64,000 bases of DNA from Caccoplasma sp905210875 (lineage in GTDB: Bacteria > Bacteroidota > Bacteroidia > Bacteroidales > UBA11471), in contig OZ007034.1 of the NCBI GenBank assembly GCA_963931635.1, positions 992,001 through 1,056,000 of the forward strand. Reading direction: 5' to 3'. The notes under the pieces were generated by a model. That model did not search any database, was not told the DNA's origin, and saw nothing but the letters and a program-made list of their open reading frames with translations. The translations under genes and the position numbers were made by a program. Every line of letters starts with the position of its first letter. Position 1 is the stretch's first letter. Positions 42,457-52,013 of the stretch are shown in pieces.

Positions 42457-45400
42457 TTATTTCGACCATTCGGCTTGCGGAATGGTAAAGGTTACGGTTG
42501 TCGTTCCGTTGGCGGGCATACCGCTTACACCCCACAGGGTGGGAGCAATGGTAATTTCGGCCTTGATGGTAACGTCCCTGTTGGGAGCCGTTTCGAGATC
42601 TTTCATCGTGATGGTGCTGCCCGAGAGCGTTACATAGGCATCGCCTTCGACAATCTTGTAGCTGACAGTGAAGTTGTCAACACCGTAAACCTCTGTCAGA
42701 TTTTTGCTGGTACCGAATGCGGTGGCCAGTGCATTCTCTTCTGCCGAACCACTTGTTGCGTCGCTGGCTGTGGTATAGTCGGCACCGTCTTTCCACAAGG
42801 TAATCTCGTCGACTACGCCGTTGAGAGCGTCGAGTTTGGCACCAACCGTGGTCGAGAGCATGAGCCCTTTGGCCAGGTCGATAGATTCACCCTTGCCCAG
42901 TGTGGCGGGAGTGCCGGCCTGGCTCCATCGGGTAGCGATGGGTTGTACGGTAAACTCGATTACTTTCGGGGTGGCGATTGCGGCTCCGGTGCTGTTCAGG
43001 GTAGCTCCGGCCGTTACTTTGATGACGTTACCTGCATAGGCATCGTTATCGATGGTGATTACATTGCTGCTAAGGGTTACACCCGCTTCGGTAGCGCTGT
43101 TGTTTACGGTTGTTACCGTCTCATCACCCTTTTCATCTTCGCCGATAACAGCTACGGTGTAAGCGATGGTAAATGCTCCCTCGCCGTAATATTTTTTGAG
43201 CGTGTCGGTATTCTGGGTGTCGTTGAAGAAGTCTTTGATATCGAGACTTGCACTCCACTTGGTGTTGTCGTAGTTGTACAGAATCTGGGTACCGAAGTCA
43301 TCTTCTTTCGTCAGGAAGGTATGCATGGCGGGCATTACCTGATCGATGGTAATGTCGAGCGTGATGGTCTTGCCTGCTTGTCCGTTTTGACCGTTCAGGG
43401 TGATGGTTACCTTGTTGTCCTTAGGCAGTGTTATACCCGTGTTTTTGGCAACTTCCAGTTTTATACCCTCTGCCGACCAGCTGGCTGTAAGGCCGGTTAC
43501 GCCGCTCAATATTCCTTGTGTGAAGTTGGAGGTAGTGAGGAGGGCCTTGTCTATACCTACGCACTCGGCAATCTCGTCGATGGAGAAAGTCTTGTCGAGA
43601 CCCTCTTCAAACTTGAAGCTGATGGATTCCAGTGTGCCTTTGAACGTGCTCTTTGCAACCAGCGTAACGTCCTGGTAGGTGGTAATGAAGTCGTAGTTCT
43701 TGCCTTCGGCCGTTACCGTGAGGGTAGCTTCGATGTGAGCTGTCTTATTGTAGCTGGCCGAGTTGAGCGGCTGGGCAACGGCTATCGAGGCGGCATTTCC
43801 TTCGGTGGTGAATGTGAAGAAGTCTGCGTCTTTGGATATGAGTTTGTAGGCTACCGAGTAGGTAATGTCGTAGCTGTCGAGCAGGTTTTCGTCCGAAGAG
43901 AAGGCGCCGTTGTTATCGCACAGAATGAGCGGATAGCTGATCGATTCGGCATCTTCTACCACGAGTTCCTCACCCGATACGTTGCTCTCGGAGTTGGCAT
44001 AGATACCCTCGATTTTATCGATTTCGGCGGTCAGAGTGAAGAAGTCCGAAGAGAGGTCGGTCATTACCGAATCCGACTCGGCGCTTCTCACAAAGAGGCA
44101 CGACGACCAGGCCGTGGTGCCGTCGGTCAGCGATTCAGGGTTGGCCACGGTAACCGAGAAGGTAACGATACCGGTAGATGCATCGGCACTTACCAGTTCG
44201 ATGGCAAACACATCATCGTCGATGGAGCGTTGCTGGTATTTCTCAAACGACACGGTGTAGTTGTCGGCAAAGTCGGCAGCGGCGGCAGCCGGCGATACGC
44301 GGAAGCGCAGCTCTTTTTTCACCGGCGAGGCCAGTTGCTTGTAGGTGCCGTCGGCATAGGGGTCTTCGCCTTCTTCAACCTCAGCTTCGTGTATGTCGAG
44401 CAGGAGGTAGCTGAAATCTACGGTGCGGTCGGCCGAGGCAGGAATATACATGAAGCTCTGAATCTGAGCGTTGATCATGCCGATAATGCTGTTGTAGTCG
44501 CTCTTCAATTGCTCTATTTCGGCATCAATGGCACTCAGGTCGTAGGAGCCCATGTTCCCTTCGAGCGTGGTGATGCGTAACAGGGCGGCTGAGAGGTCGT
44601 CGGCATCGGCCTTTCCGTTGAGAGCCGTTTGCAGGGCTTCGTTTTTATAGGTTTCGAGAGTCGTAACCCGTTCGGCCAGTGCGCTGAAATCGCTCTCGGC
44701 CACGAGTGAGTTCATCTGTTGCGAGAGGGCGTCGATTTTCCCGCGCAATTCTTGCTCGATGGTGGCATTGCCCGAGACAACCGATTGAAGTGTGGTGTTG
44801 ATTTCATTGATCTCGCTGGCGTAGCTTTCGCTGCTGCTTTCGAGAGCCTCAACTTTGGCGGTGAGCCCTTCGAGGTTTTCGATTTTCAGAGTGAGGTCGG
44901 CAATCGATTCACCGTTTTTCTCAATCAGCGTATTTACGTTTTTGAGTTCGTTTTGCAGGTCGGTCAGCTCTTCGGTCATCGATGCGATTTTTTCGCTGTT
45001 GCCAGCGATGGCATCGCCGAGTTCTTTCTCGACAGCGGCAATCTGATTTTGAAGTTCCTGCTTCTGAGCGTCGAGAGCACCATCGACACCACCCACCTGC
45101 TCGTTGAGCTTGGCCAGTTTGTCTTTCAGCGAAGCGAGTTTGTCTTTCAGCTCCTGGGTGCTTGCGCTGTTGTCGGTGTTGGCTTTGTCGAGAGCCTCTT
45201 TAACGGCTGCAATTTCGCCTTCGAGTTCCACTTTCTGGGCATCGAGGTCGCCCGATACCTTATTGACATCGGCTACCAGGCTGTTGATTTGCTCGATGAG
45301 CGAAGTAATCTGCTCGGTGGCACCCTCCGAAGCAGCGTTGAGTTGTTCGGTAAGAGCGGTAACCTTGGCTTGCAGGTCGATGACCTCCTGGCTGTCGGCC

Positions 45401-45621
45401 TTACCCGAGACAGCCAGTTCGAGTTGTTCTTCGAGAGCGGCTTTGGTCTCGTTGATGAGGTTGAGCAACTCGTTTTTGTCGACGGTTGCCGTGTTCTGAT
45501 TGGTTGCCATCTGTTCTTCCAGACGGCTGATGTCGTCATCGTCGGAACAGCCGACAACAAACGGGGTAGCCGACAGTGCCAGCGTCCCCAGTAACATTCC
45601 TGTTAGAAACTTTTTTTTCAT
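42457..45621 (-). CDS. Large coiled-coil surface lipoprotein
   Basis: The 1054-residue protein has a lipoprotein signal with Cys25 (VVGC) followed directly by SDDDD, the lipoprotein export signal that sends Bacteroidetes lipoproteins to the cell surface. Residues about 33-370 are a long heptad-rich coiled coil with several repeated LEEQL-type units (SLKDKLAKLNEQV, LTAKVEALESSSESYASEI). From about 390 to the end come several immunoglobulin-like beta domains of about 100-120 residues, rich in T/S/V and closed by IAPTLWGVSGMPANG and PQAEWSK. I recognise no enzymatic motif. It may be an adhesin or a stalked receptor. Start ATG 45621 opens the signal peptide. Confidence 0.8.
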   Translation of the reverse strand: MKKKFLTGMLLGTLALSATPFVVGCSDDDDISRLEEQMATNQNTATVDKNELLNLINETKAALEEQLELAVSGKADSQEVIDLQAKVTALTEQLNAASEGATEQITSLIEQINSLVADVNKVSGDLDAQKVELEGEIAAVKEALDKANTDNSASTQELKDKLASLKDKLAKLNEQVGGVDGALDAQKQELQNQIAAVEKELGDAIAGNSEKIASMTEELTDLQNELKNVNTLIEKNGESIADLTLKIENLEGLTAKVEALESSSESYASEINEINTTLQSVVSGNATIEQELRGKIDALSQQMNSLVAESDFSALAERVTTLETYKNEALQTALNGKADADDLSAALLRITTLEGNMGSYDLSAIDAEIEQLKSDYNSIIGMINAQIQSFMYIPASADRTVDFSYLLLDIHEAEVEEGEDPYADGTYKQLASPVKKELRFRVSPAAAAADFADNYTVSFEKYQQRSIDDDVFAIELVSADASTGIVTFSVTVANPESLTDGTTAWSSCLFVRSAESDSVMTDLSSDFFTLTAEIDKIEGIYANSESNVSGEELVVEDAESISYPLILCDNNGAFSSDENLLDSYDITYSVAYKLISKDADFFTFTTEGNAASIAVAQPLNSASYNKTAHIEATLTVTAEGKNYDFITTYQDVTLVAKSTFKGTLESISFKFEEGLDKTFSIDEIAECVGIDKALLTTSNFTQGILSGVTGLTASWSAEGIKLEVAKNTGITLPKDNKVTITLNGQNGQAGKTITLDITIDQVMPAMHTFLTKEDDFGTQILYNYDNTKWSASLDIKDFFNDTQNTDTLKKYYGEGAFTIAYTVAVIGEDEKGDETVTTVNNSATEAGVTLSSNVITIDNDAYAGNVIKVTAGATLNSTGAAIATPKVIEFTVQPIATRWSQAGTPATLGKGESIDLAKGLMLSTTVGAKLDALNGVVDEITLWKDGADYTTASDATSGSAEENALATAFGTSKNLTEVYGVDNFTVSYKIVEGDAYVTLSGSTITMKDLETAPNRDVTIKAEITIAPTLWGVSGMPANGTTTVTFTIPQAEWSK

Positions 45622-45731
45622 AATTTCCCAAATTTGGTTAGTGTTTTTTTTGTTATTTATGTTATTTATTGGTATTTTAAGAGAGTACATTTTTCTAAAT
45701 AGCATGGCGTAGAGACCCTTTGTTTTTACGG

Positions 45732-45762
45732 CAAAGATATATATCAAATATTTTCAGTCAAA
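45732..45762 (-). promoter_or_regulatory. Consensus promoter of the surface lipoprotein gene
   Basis: On the minus strand TTTG (45759-45762), a 19-base spacer and TATCTTTG (45732-45739). The box is 110 bases before the ATG, so the mRNA has a long AT-rich leader. Confidence 0.8.
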
Positions 45763-45983
45763 ATTTTTCGACAGAAATTTTTTATTAATTTCATATTTCA
45801 GATTATAACTTATTGACTAAAAAACTGTTGCGATTATTAATCCACACCTTTTGTATCGGTCGTTCACGAGAAGAAGGTTCTATTTTGCAGTGTAATTCGG
45901 TGATATTTACGATAGTGAATGATTTTGTGAGAAGGGGCAGTTCAGCCAAGAAATTTATTGTTAGGGACGATTGATTTAGACAC

Positions 45984-46023
45984 AAGAAAGCCGGCCCGCT
46001 ATGTCAGCGAACCGGCTTTTCTT
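45984..46023 (-). terminator. Terminator hairpin at the end of the arabinose operon (after tkt)
   Basis: AAGAAAGCCGG (45984-45994) pairs with CCGGCTTTTCTT (46012-46023) with one bulged T, plus an inner CGCT/AGCG stem. It lies 27 bases past the tkt stop. There is no separate T-run beyond the arm. Confidence 0.7.
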
Positions 46024-46050
46024 ATTTTAAAGGTGTGGTGTGGCGGGTGT

Positions 46051-48060
46051 TTATGCCAGCAGGGCTTTTACCTGGTCGTAGACGTTCTGGGCGGTGAAGC
46101 CGAGTTTCTCGTCGAGTACCTTGTAGGGGGCCGAGAAGCCGAACGATTCGAGACCGAATACCTTGCCGTTGGCACCTACCAGCCCTTCGAGGGTGACGGG
46201 CAGTCCGGCGGTGAGGCCGAATACCTTGGCTCCCGTGGGGATAACGCTTTCCTGGTATTCCTTGCTCTGGTTGCGGAAGAGTCCTTCCGACGGAGCCGAT
46301 ACGATGCGTACCTTGATGCCTTCGGCGCGGAGTTTCTCGGCACCGGCCACGAGGGTCGATACCTCCGAACCCGATGCTACCAGCACCACGTCGGGGTTGG
46401 CGTCGGAGCCGGCCACGATGTAGGCACCTTTGGCTACAAGGCTGTAATCGTTACCGGCGGGCAGGTTGGCGATGTTCTGCCGCGAGAAGATGAGCGCCGT
46501 GGGAGTGGTGGCATTCTCCATGGCCAGTCGCCAGGCCACGGTGGTCTCTTCGGCGTCGGCCGGGCGCAGTACCAGCATCGAGTTGTGTCCCTTGTGGTTT
46601 TTGAGTTTTTCGAGAAGTCGTATCTGAGCTTCCTGTTCTACCGGTTCGTGCGTGGGGCCGTCTTCGCCTACGCGGAAGGCGTCGTGGGTCCAGATGAACT
46701 TCACGGGGGTCTCCATGAGGGCCGCCATGCGGGCTGCCGGTTTCATGTAGTCGGAGAATACAAAGAAGGTGGCGCAGGCCGGTATCACACCGCCGTGCAG
46801 GGCCATACCTATGGCGCAGCAGGCCATGGTGAGCTCTGATACGCCGGCTTGGAGGAAGGCTCCCGAGAAATCACCCCGCGTGAAGGCGTGGGTCTTTTTC
46901 AGGAAGCCGTCGGTCTTGTCGGAGTTGGAGAGGTCGGCCGAGGCGACAATCATGTTCTCTACCTGTGTAGCCAAGGCACCGAGTACGGTGGCCGATGCAG
47001 CACGTGTGGCGGCGCCGGGTTTCTGCTCGATGGCTGCCCAGTCAACGGTGGGTACCTTACCGGCAAACCAGCTCTCCATCTTGGCAGCCAGTTCGGGGTT
47101 GGCCTTGGCCCAGGCATCGCGGGCGGCGTAGCGCTCGGCCACGATTTTTTTGAGCTCTTCGGCACGGGCGGCGTAGAGGGCCTGCACTTCGGGGAATATC
47201 TGGAAGGGATTTTCCGGGTCTCCGCCGAGGTTCTTGATGGTGTTGACATAGGCTTCTCCGCCGAGAGGGGCACCGTGTGTGGCGCAGTTGTTTTCGTAGC
47301 TGCTGCCGTCGGCCTTGCGGGCACCCTTACCCATGACGGTCTTGCCGATGATGAGGGTGGGTTGGCCCTTCACCTCGCGGGCCTCATTGAGGGCGCGGCG
47401 TATCTGATCGGGGTCGTTACCGTTGATGACTATAACTTTCCAGCCCCAGGCTTCGTATTTCTTGGCGACATCTTCGCTGGTTACGGCGCTTGTGGCAGTG
47501 GAGAGTTGTATGTCGTTGGAGTCGTAGAACATGATGAGGTTGTCGAGCCCGAGGTGACCTGCCAGACGGCCGGCACCCTGCGAAATCTCTTCCTGCACAC
47601 CGCCGTCGGAGATGTAGGCATATATCGTCTGGTTCATCACTTCGCCGAGACGGGCTTTGAGGAACTTGGCGGCGATGGCGGCACCTACGGCATAGGTGTG
47701 ACCCTGCCCCAGCGGTCCCGAGGTGTTTTCGATGCCGCGCATGACGTTCACTTCGGGGTGTCCCGGTGTGGGGCTTCCCCATTGACGGAACTGGCTCAAC
47801 TCTTCCATGGTGAACTTGCCGGTGAGGGCCAGTACCGAGTAGAGCATGGGTGACATGTGTCCGGGGTCGAGGAAGAAACGGTCGCGACCTTCCCAGCGGG
47901 GATTTTCGGGATCGTACACCAGATATTCCGAGTAAAGAATATTGACAAAATCGGCTCCACCCATGGCACCTCCGGGGTGACCCGAGTTGGCTTTTTCGAC
48001 CATAGAGGCAGCCAAAATGCGTATGTTGTCGGCTGCCAGATTAGTTACTTTGTTGTCCAT
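46051..48060 (-). CDS. tkt: Transketolase
   Basis: The 669-residue thiamine-diphosphate enzyme moves two-carbon units among pentose and other sugar phosphates. Marks are SGHPGGAMGGADFVNIL near residue 21, the TPP-binding ISDGGVQEEISQG to YDSNDIQLS (about 152-190), DGPTHEPVEQEAQIRL near 459, and a C-terminal domain with VVLVASGSEVSTLV. It is the last gene of the arabinose operon, 26 bases behind araB. It uses the xylulose 5-phosphate made by AraD, so its place here couples arabinose use to the pentose phosphate pathway. Length is normal. Confidence 0.95.
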   Translation of the reverse strand: MDNKVTNLAADNIRILAASMVEKANSGHPGGAMGGADFVNILYSEYLVYDPENPRWEGRDRFFLDPGHMSPMLYSVLALTGKFTMEELSQFRQWGSPTPGHPEVNVMRGIENTSGPLGQGHTYAVGAAIAAKFLKARLGEVMNQTIYAYISDGGVQEEISQGAGRLAGHLGLDNLIMFYDSNDIQLSTATSAVTSEDVAKKYEAWGWKVIVINGNDPDQIRRALNEAREVKGQPTLIIGKTVMGKGARKADGSSYENNCATHGAPLGGEAYVNTIKNLGGDPENPFQIFPEVQALYAARAEELKKIVAERYAARDAWAKANPELAAKMESWFAGKVPTVDWAAIEQKPGAATRAASATVLGALATQVENMIVASADLSNSDKTDGFLKKTHAFTRGDFSGAFLQAGVSELTMACCAIGMALHGGVIPACATFFVFSDYMKPAARMAALMETPVKFIWTHDAFRVGEDGPTHEPVEQEAQIRLLEKLKNHKGHNSMLVLRPADAEETTVAWRLAMENATTPTALIFSRQNIANLPAGNDYSLVAKGAYIVAGSDANPDVVLVASGSEVSTLVAGAEKLRAEGIKVRIVSAPSEGLFRNQSKEYQESVIPTGAKVFGLTAGLPVTLEGLVGANGKVFGLESFGFSAPYKVLDEKLGFTAQNVYDQVKALLA

Positions 48061-48086
48061 TAGATATTTATTTAGATATTTTCGGC

Positions 48087-49757
48087 TTACGAATAGAGCA
48101 CCTTTTCAGAAAACGCCCCTAAATTACAATATTTTTCGTATATCTTTTGATATTCGACTACATTTTTTGCATTGGGACGGTATTCGGCCGCATATCCGGA
48201 GTTCATGGCGGCTTGGGCTTCTTCGATTGTCGGGTAGAGTCCGGCCGCGGTGGCGGCGAACATGGCGGCGCCGAGGGCGCAAGCCTGGTCGGTGCGGCAT
48301 ACCTTGATGGGCATATTGAGTACGTCGCTGAGGGTTTGCATCACAAAGGGCGATTTCAGGGCAATGCCGCCGATGCCCGTCACATGGTCTATGCGCACCC
48401 CTTCGTTGCGGAACCGTTCGACAATGGCCCGCGAGCCGAAGGCCGTTGCCTCGACCAGGGCGCGGAAGATGCGGGGCGCATCGCTGCCGAGGGTAATACC
48501 CGACAGGGTGCCTTTGAGCAGTTGGTTGGCATTGGGGGTGCGGCGGCCGTTGAGCCAGTCGGTGGCAAGGAGGGCGTTTTCGCCTACGGGCAGTTTCTCG
48601 GCCTCGGCGGTGAGACGGGGTATAATCTGGTCGGCCGTTTCTTCGATGAGCTTTTCTTTCGTGGCATCGTCGATGATTTTTGATTTGGCCAGGATTTCGC
48701 GGAGTGGATATTCGAGCAGCCGTTTGAACCAGGCATAGACGTCTCCGAAACTCGACTGGCCCGCTTCGAGACCTATCATGCCGGGAATTACGGAGCCGTC
48801 GACCTGCCCGCAGATGCCTCGAATGAGTTTGTTGCCCATCTCTTCATAGGGGACGACCATCACGTCGCAGGTCGATGTGCCGATGACACGCACGAAGGTG
48901 TGCGGGGCGATGTTGGCCCCCACGGCTCCCATGTGGCAGTCAAAGGCTCCTCCGGCTACGACGACGTCGGTCGACAGTCCCAACCGTTCGGCCCATTCGG
49001 GCGATAGGGTGCCTACCGGTTTGTCGGCCGTCTCGGTCTTGTCGAATAGACGGGCACGGAAGCCTGCCAGCAGGGGGTCGAGGGTGGTGAGAAACTCTTC
49101 ATCGGGCAGTCCGCCCCAGCTTTCGTGCCACATGGCCTTGTGGCCGCTGGCGCAGCGGCTTCGCACAATGTCGCGGCTGTGTTTCACGCCGGTGATGAGA
49201 GCAGGCAGCCAGTCGCAATATTCTACGATGGAGTAGGCCTTGGCTCGCACCTGCGGGTCTTCGCGCAGGATATGGAGTGCCTTGGCCCAGAACCATTCCG
49301 AGGAGTAGATGCCGCCTTCGTAAGCGGTATAGTCGGTGTGCCAGCGATGGGCGAGGTCGTTGATTTCGGCTGCTTCTTTCACGGCGGTGTGGTCTTTCCA
49401 CAAGACAAACATGGCGTTGGGGTTCTCGGCCAGTTCGGGCAGCAGTGCCAGCGGCGTGCCGCTTTCGTCGGTGAAACCCGGCGTGCTGCCTGTCGTGTCG
49501 AAAGCCAGTCCCACCACCTGCTCTGCTGTTCCGGCGGGGCAGGCAGCCAGTGCTTCATGCACGGTGCCTTCCAGCACTTCGATATAGTCGAGCGGATGCT
49601 GTCGGTAACAGTTGGCGGCGGGGTTGCAGTATTTCCCGGCTTTCCAGCGGGGGTAGTATTTGACCGACGAGGCGAGCTGCCGGCCCGTCGCTGCATCGAC
49701 GACGATGGCACGGGCCGAGTCGCTGCCGTAGTCGAGTCCTATGACATATTTACTCAT
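48087..49757 (-). CDS. araB: L-ribulokinase
   Basis: The 556-residue FGGY-family kinase phosphorylates L-ribulose to L-ribulose 5-phosphate with ATP. Marks are the N-terminal phosphate loop YVIGLDYGSDSARAIVVD, AFDTTGSTPGFTDESG, the ribulokinase-typical CASGHKAMWHESWGGLPDEEF, and the C-terminal GIGGIALKSPFVMQTLSDVL (ATP site). It lies 12 bases behind araA and 26 ahead of tkt in the seven-gene operon. The order araD-araA-araB is that of Bacteroides arabinose loci. Confidence 0.95.
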   Translation of the reverse strand: MSKYVIGLDYGSDSARAIVVDAATGRQLASSVKYYPRWKAGKYCNPAANCYRQHPLDYIEVLEGTVHEALAACPAGTAEQVVGLAFDTTGSTPGFTDESGTPLALLPELAENPNAMFVLWKDHTAVKEAAEINDLAHRWHTDYTAYEGGIYSSEWFWAKALHILREDPQVRAKAYSIVEYCDWLPALITGVKHSRDIVRSRCASGHKAMWHESWGGLPDEEFLTTLDPLLAGFRARLFDKTETADKPVGTLSPEWAERLGLSTDVVVAGGAFDCHMGAVGANIAPHTFVRVIGTSTCDVMVVPYEEMGNKLIRGICGQVDGSVIPGMIGLEAGQSSFGDVYAWFKRLLEYPLREILAKSKIIDDATKEKLIEETADQIIPRLTAEAEKLPVGENALLATDWLNGRRTPNANQLLKGTLSGITLGSDAPRIFRALVEATAFGSRAIVERFRNEGVRIDHVTGIGGIALKSPFVMQTLSDVLNMPIKVCRTDQACALGAAMFAATAAGLYPTIEEAQAAMNSGYAAEYRPNAKNVVEYQKIYEKYCNLGAFSEKVLYS

Positions 49758-49769
49758 AATCGTTCGGTT

Positions 49770-51275
49770 TTAGCAGAGGACTTTGTTGAGCAAGTAGTAA
49801 ATCTCGTTGAGGCGCAGTTCTTTCTTGAATTGCGGTATGGTCGTGTTGGCGTCGATGACTACCAGCTCGATGCCGGCGATGTCGGCATAGTCTTCGAGAT
49901 ATTCGGTGGTGAGGTCGTAGGAGAACGAGGTGTGGTGCGTACCACCGGCCAGTATCCAGGCGGCAGCTCCTATTTCAAAGCTGGGACGCGGAATCCACAG
50001 TGCCGAGGCTACCGGCAGTTTGGGCAGCTCCTTCGACTTGATGCAGTCGACCTCATTGACGATGAGGCGGAAACGGTTGCCCAGGTCGACAATCGTGGCG
50101 GCCACGCCGGCACCCTGTTTCGAGGTGAAGACGAGGCGGGCCGGGTCGTTCTTGCCGCCGATGCCGAGGGGGTGTACTTCGAGTTTGGGTTTGTGTTCGG
50201 CAATGAGGGGGCACACTTCGAGCATGTGGGCTTGCAGTATGGCGCTCTTCTTGCCGTCGAAGTTGAGGGTATAGTCTTCGAGGAAGGAGCAGCCGCGGGG
50301 CAGACCTTGACCCATGAACCACATGGTGCGGTAGAGGGCGGCCGTCTTCCAGTCGCCTTCGGCGCCGAAACCGTAACCCTCGGCCATGAGGCGCTGGCAG
50401 GCGAGGCCGGGCAGCTGGTCGACACCGGCCAGGTCGTCGAAGTTGGTGGTGAAGGCCTTGGCTCCTTTTTCTTTGAGGAAACGGCGCAGGGCTATCTCTT
50501 CGCGGGCGGCGTTGCGCACCTGCTGGCGGTCTTTGCCGCCGGCCTGACAGTTGGGGGCGAGGTCATACTCTTTCTCGTATTCGGCCACGAGGGCATCGAC
50601 CTCGGCCTCGGTTACCTGGTCTTGCACGGCCACGAGGTCGGCAATGGGGTAGTAGTCGACGTGATAGCCCAGCCGCATTTCGGCTTCAACCTTGTCGCCG
50701 TCGGTAACGGCTACGTTGTTCATCTGGTCGCCAAAACGGATGATACGCATATCCTGTGCGTCGGCCCAGGCGGCAGCCACCCGCATCCACACGGCGATTT
50801 TGGCCTGAGCGGCGGGGTCTTGCCAGTGGCCTACGACCACCTTGCGGTTTTTGCGCATGCGGGTGACGATGTGGCCGAATTCGCGGTCGCCGTGTGCCGA
50901 CTGGTTGAGGTTCATGAAGTCCATGTCCATGGTCTCCCAGGGAATCTCCTTGTTGAACTGGGTGTGGAAGTGCAGCAGCGGTTTGCGCAGTTCTTGCAGG
51001 CCGTGTATCCACATCTTGGCTGGCGAGAAGGTGTGCATCCAGGTGATGACGCCGATGCAGTGCGGGTCGTTGTTGGCGGCTTTCAGTGTCTCGGTCACTT
51101 CGCGGGCCGAGTTGACGGTGCCTTTGTACACCACCTTTACGGGCAGGTTGCCCGAGTTGTTGAGCCCCTTTACCATTTCGTTGGAGTGGGCGTCGACGGC
51201 GATGACGGCATCGCCTCCGTAGAGCAGTTGGGCTCCGGTTACAAACCAGACTTCAAAATTTTCAAATCCTTTCAT
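49770..51275 (-). CDS. araA: L-arabinose isomerase
   Basis: The 501-residue enzyme interconverts L-arabinose and L-ribulose, using Mn2+. Family marks include MKGFENFEVWFVTGAQLLYG, GVITWMHTFSPAKMWI, LLHFHTQFNKEIPWETMDMD, GYGFGAEGDWKTAALYR, and GGTHHTSFSYDL near residue 446 with the C-terminal metal His. Length is typical. It is the fifth gene of the operon, after araD (36 bases) and before araB (12 bases). Confidence 0.96.
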   Translation of the reverse strand: MKGFENFEVWFVTGAQLLYGGDAVIAVDAHSNEMVKGLNNSGNLPVKVVYKGTVNSAREVTETLKAANNDPHCIGVITWMHTFSPAKMWIHGLQELRKPLLHFHTQFNKEIPWETMDMDFMNLNQSAHGDREFGHIVTRMRKNRKVVVGHWQDPAAQAKIAVWMRVAAAWADAQDMRIIRFGDQMNNVAVTDGDKVEAEMRLGYHVDYYPIADLVAVQDQVTEAEVDALVAEYEKEYDLAPNCQAGGKDRQQVRNAAREEIALRRFLKEKGAKAFTTNFDDLAGVDQLPGLACQRLMAEGYGFGAEGDWKTAALYRTMWFMGQGLPRGCSFLEDYTLNFDGKKSAILQAHMLEVCPLIAEHKPKLEVHPLGIGGKNDPARLVFTSKQGAGVAATIVDLGNRFRLIVNEVDCIKSKELPKLPVASALWIPRPSFEIGAAAWILAGGTHHTSFSYDLTTEYLEDYADIAGIELVVIDANTTIPQFKKELRLNEIYYLLNKVLC

Positions 51276-51311
51276 AGCGTGTTATTTTTTTGTTTGTTGA
51301 TACAGTAGGGG

Positions 51312-52001
51312 TTATTTTTTCTGTCCGTAATAGGCATTGGGGCCGTGCTTGCGGCTGAAATGCTTCTCGACGAGCAGGGGGTTCATGGTGAGTTGGGGGT
51401 TGATTTGGTAGGAGATATAGGCCATCTGGGCCACCTGTTCCATGACCACGGCGTTGTGTACGGCGTCGGCGGCATCTTTGCCCCAGGCAAAGGGGCCGTG
51501 GTTGCGCACGAGAGCTCCGGGAGTGTGCAGGGGGTCGATGTTTTTGAAACATCTGACGATGACGCGGCCGGTCTCCTTTTCGTAATTGCCTTCGACTTCG
51601 GCACGCGACATCTCGTCGGTGCAGGGTATGGCGTCGTGGAAGTAGTCGGCGTGTGTCGTCCCGATGTTGGGTATGGCGCGACCGGCCTGCGCCCAGGCGG
51701 TGGCATAGGTCGAGTGGGTGTGTACGATGCCGCCGATGCCCTCGAAGGCTTTATAGAGCATGAGGTGCGTGGGAGTGTCGGACGAGGGTCGCAGGCCGCC
51801 TTCGATGATGTTGCCGTCGAGGTCGACCACCACCATGTCTGAGGCTACCATTGTTTCGTAACTCACGCCCGATGGTTTGATGACGACGAGATTGTTTTCC
51901 CGGTCGATGGCCGAGACGTTTCCCCAGGTGAAGATTACCAGCCCGTGCTTGACCAGGTCGAGGTTGGCACGGAATACTTTTTCTTTCAACGATTCTAACA
52001 T
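51312..52001 (-). CDS. araD: L-ribulose-5-phosphate 4-epimerase
   Basis: The 229-residue class II aldolase-family enzyme turns L-ribulose 5-phosphate into D-xylulose 5-phosphate. The zinc ligands are seen in GIVHTHSTYATAWAQ (two His) and in AHLVRNHGPFAWG-like ALVRNHGPFAWG; IPNIGTTHADYFHDAIPCT is also typical. The N-terminal GLVIFTWGNVSAID is standard. It follows araR after 12 bases in the operon. Confidence 0.95.
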   Translation of the reverse strand: MLESLKEKVFRANLDLVKHGLVIFTWGNVSAIDRENNLVVIKPSGVSYETMVASDMVVVDLDGNIIEGGLRPSSDTPTHLMLYKAFEGIGGIVHTHSTYATAWAQAGRAIPNIGTTHADYFHDAIPCTDEMSRAEVEGNYEKETGRVIVRCFKNIDPLHTPGALVRNHGPFAWGKDAADAVHNAVVMEQVAQMAYISYQINPQLTMNPLLVEKHFSRKHGPNAYYGQKK

Positions 52002-52013
52002 AGCGGTAGGGTG

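Larger units (their letters stand above)
45622..46050. other. Intergenic region, lipoprotein leader and tkt 3' end
   Basis: AT-rich. It holds the lipoprotein promoter (45732-45762), its leader, and the tkt hairpin (45984-46023). The only open frame (45803-45985, minus, 60 codons) has no conserved look and is not called. Confidence 0.55.

Noticed and set aside
42307..44580. 757-codon open frame on the plus strand opposite the surface lipoprotein
   Set aside because: The lipoprotein has a signal, lipobox, promoter and terminator; the plus-strand translation has none and is G/R/V-rich filler.
45803..45985. 60-codon minus-strand frame as a small gene
   Set aside because: No conserved features, AT-rich intergenic DNA, and it overlaps the tkt hairpin edge.
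49125..51308. 727-codon open frame on the plus strand opposite araB and araA
   Set aside because: It spans the ends of two clear enzymes on the other strand, so it is a codon-bias shadow.
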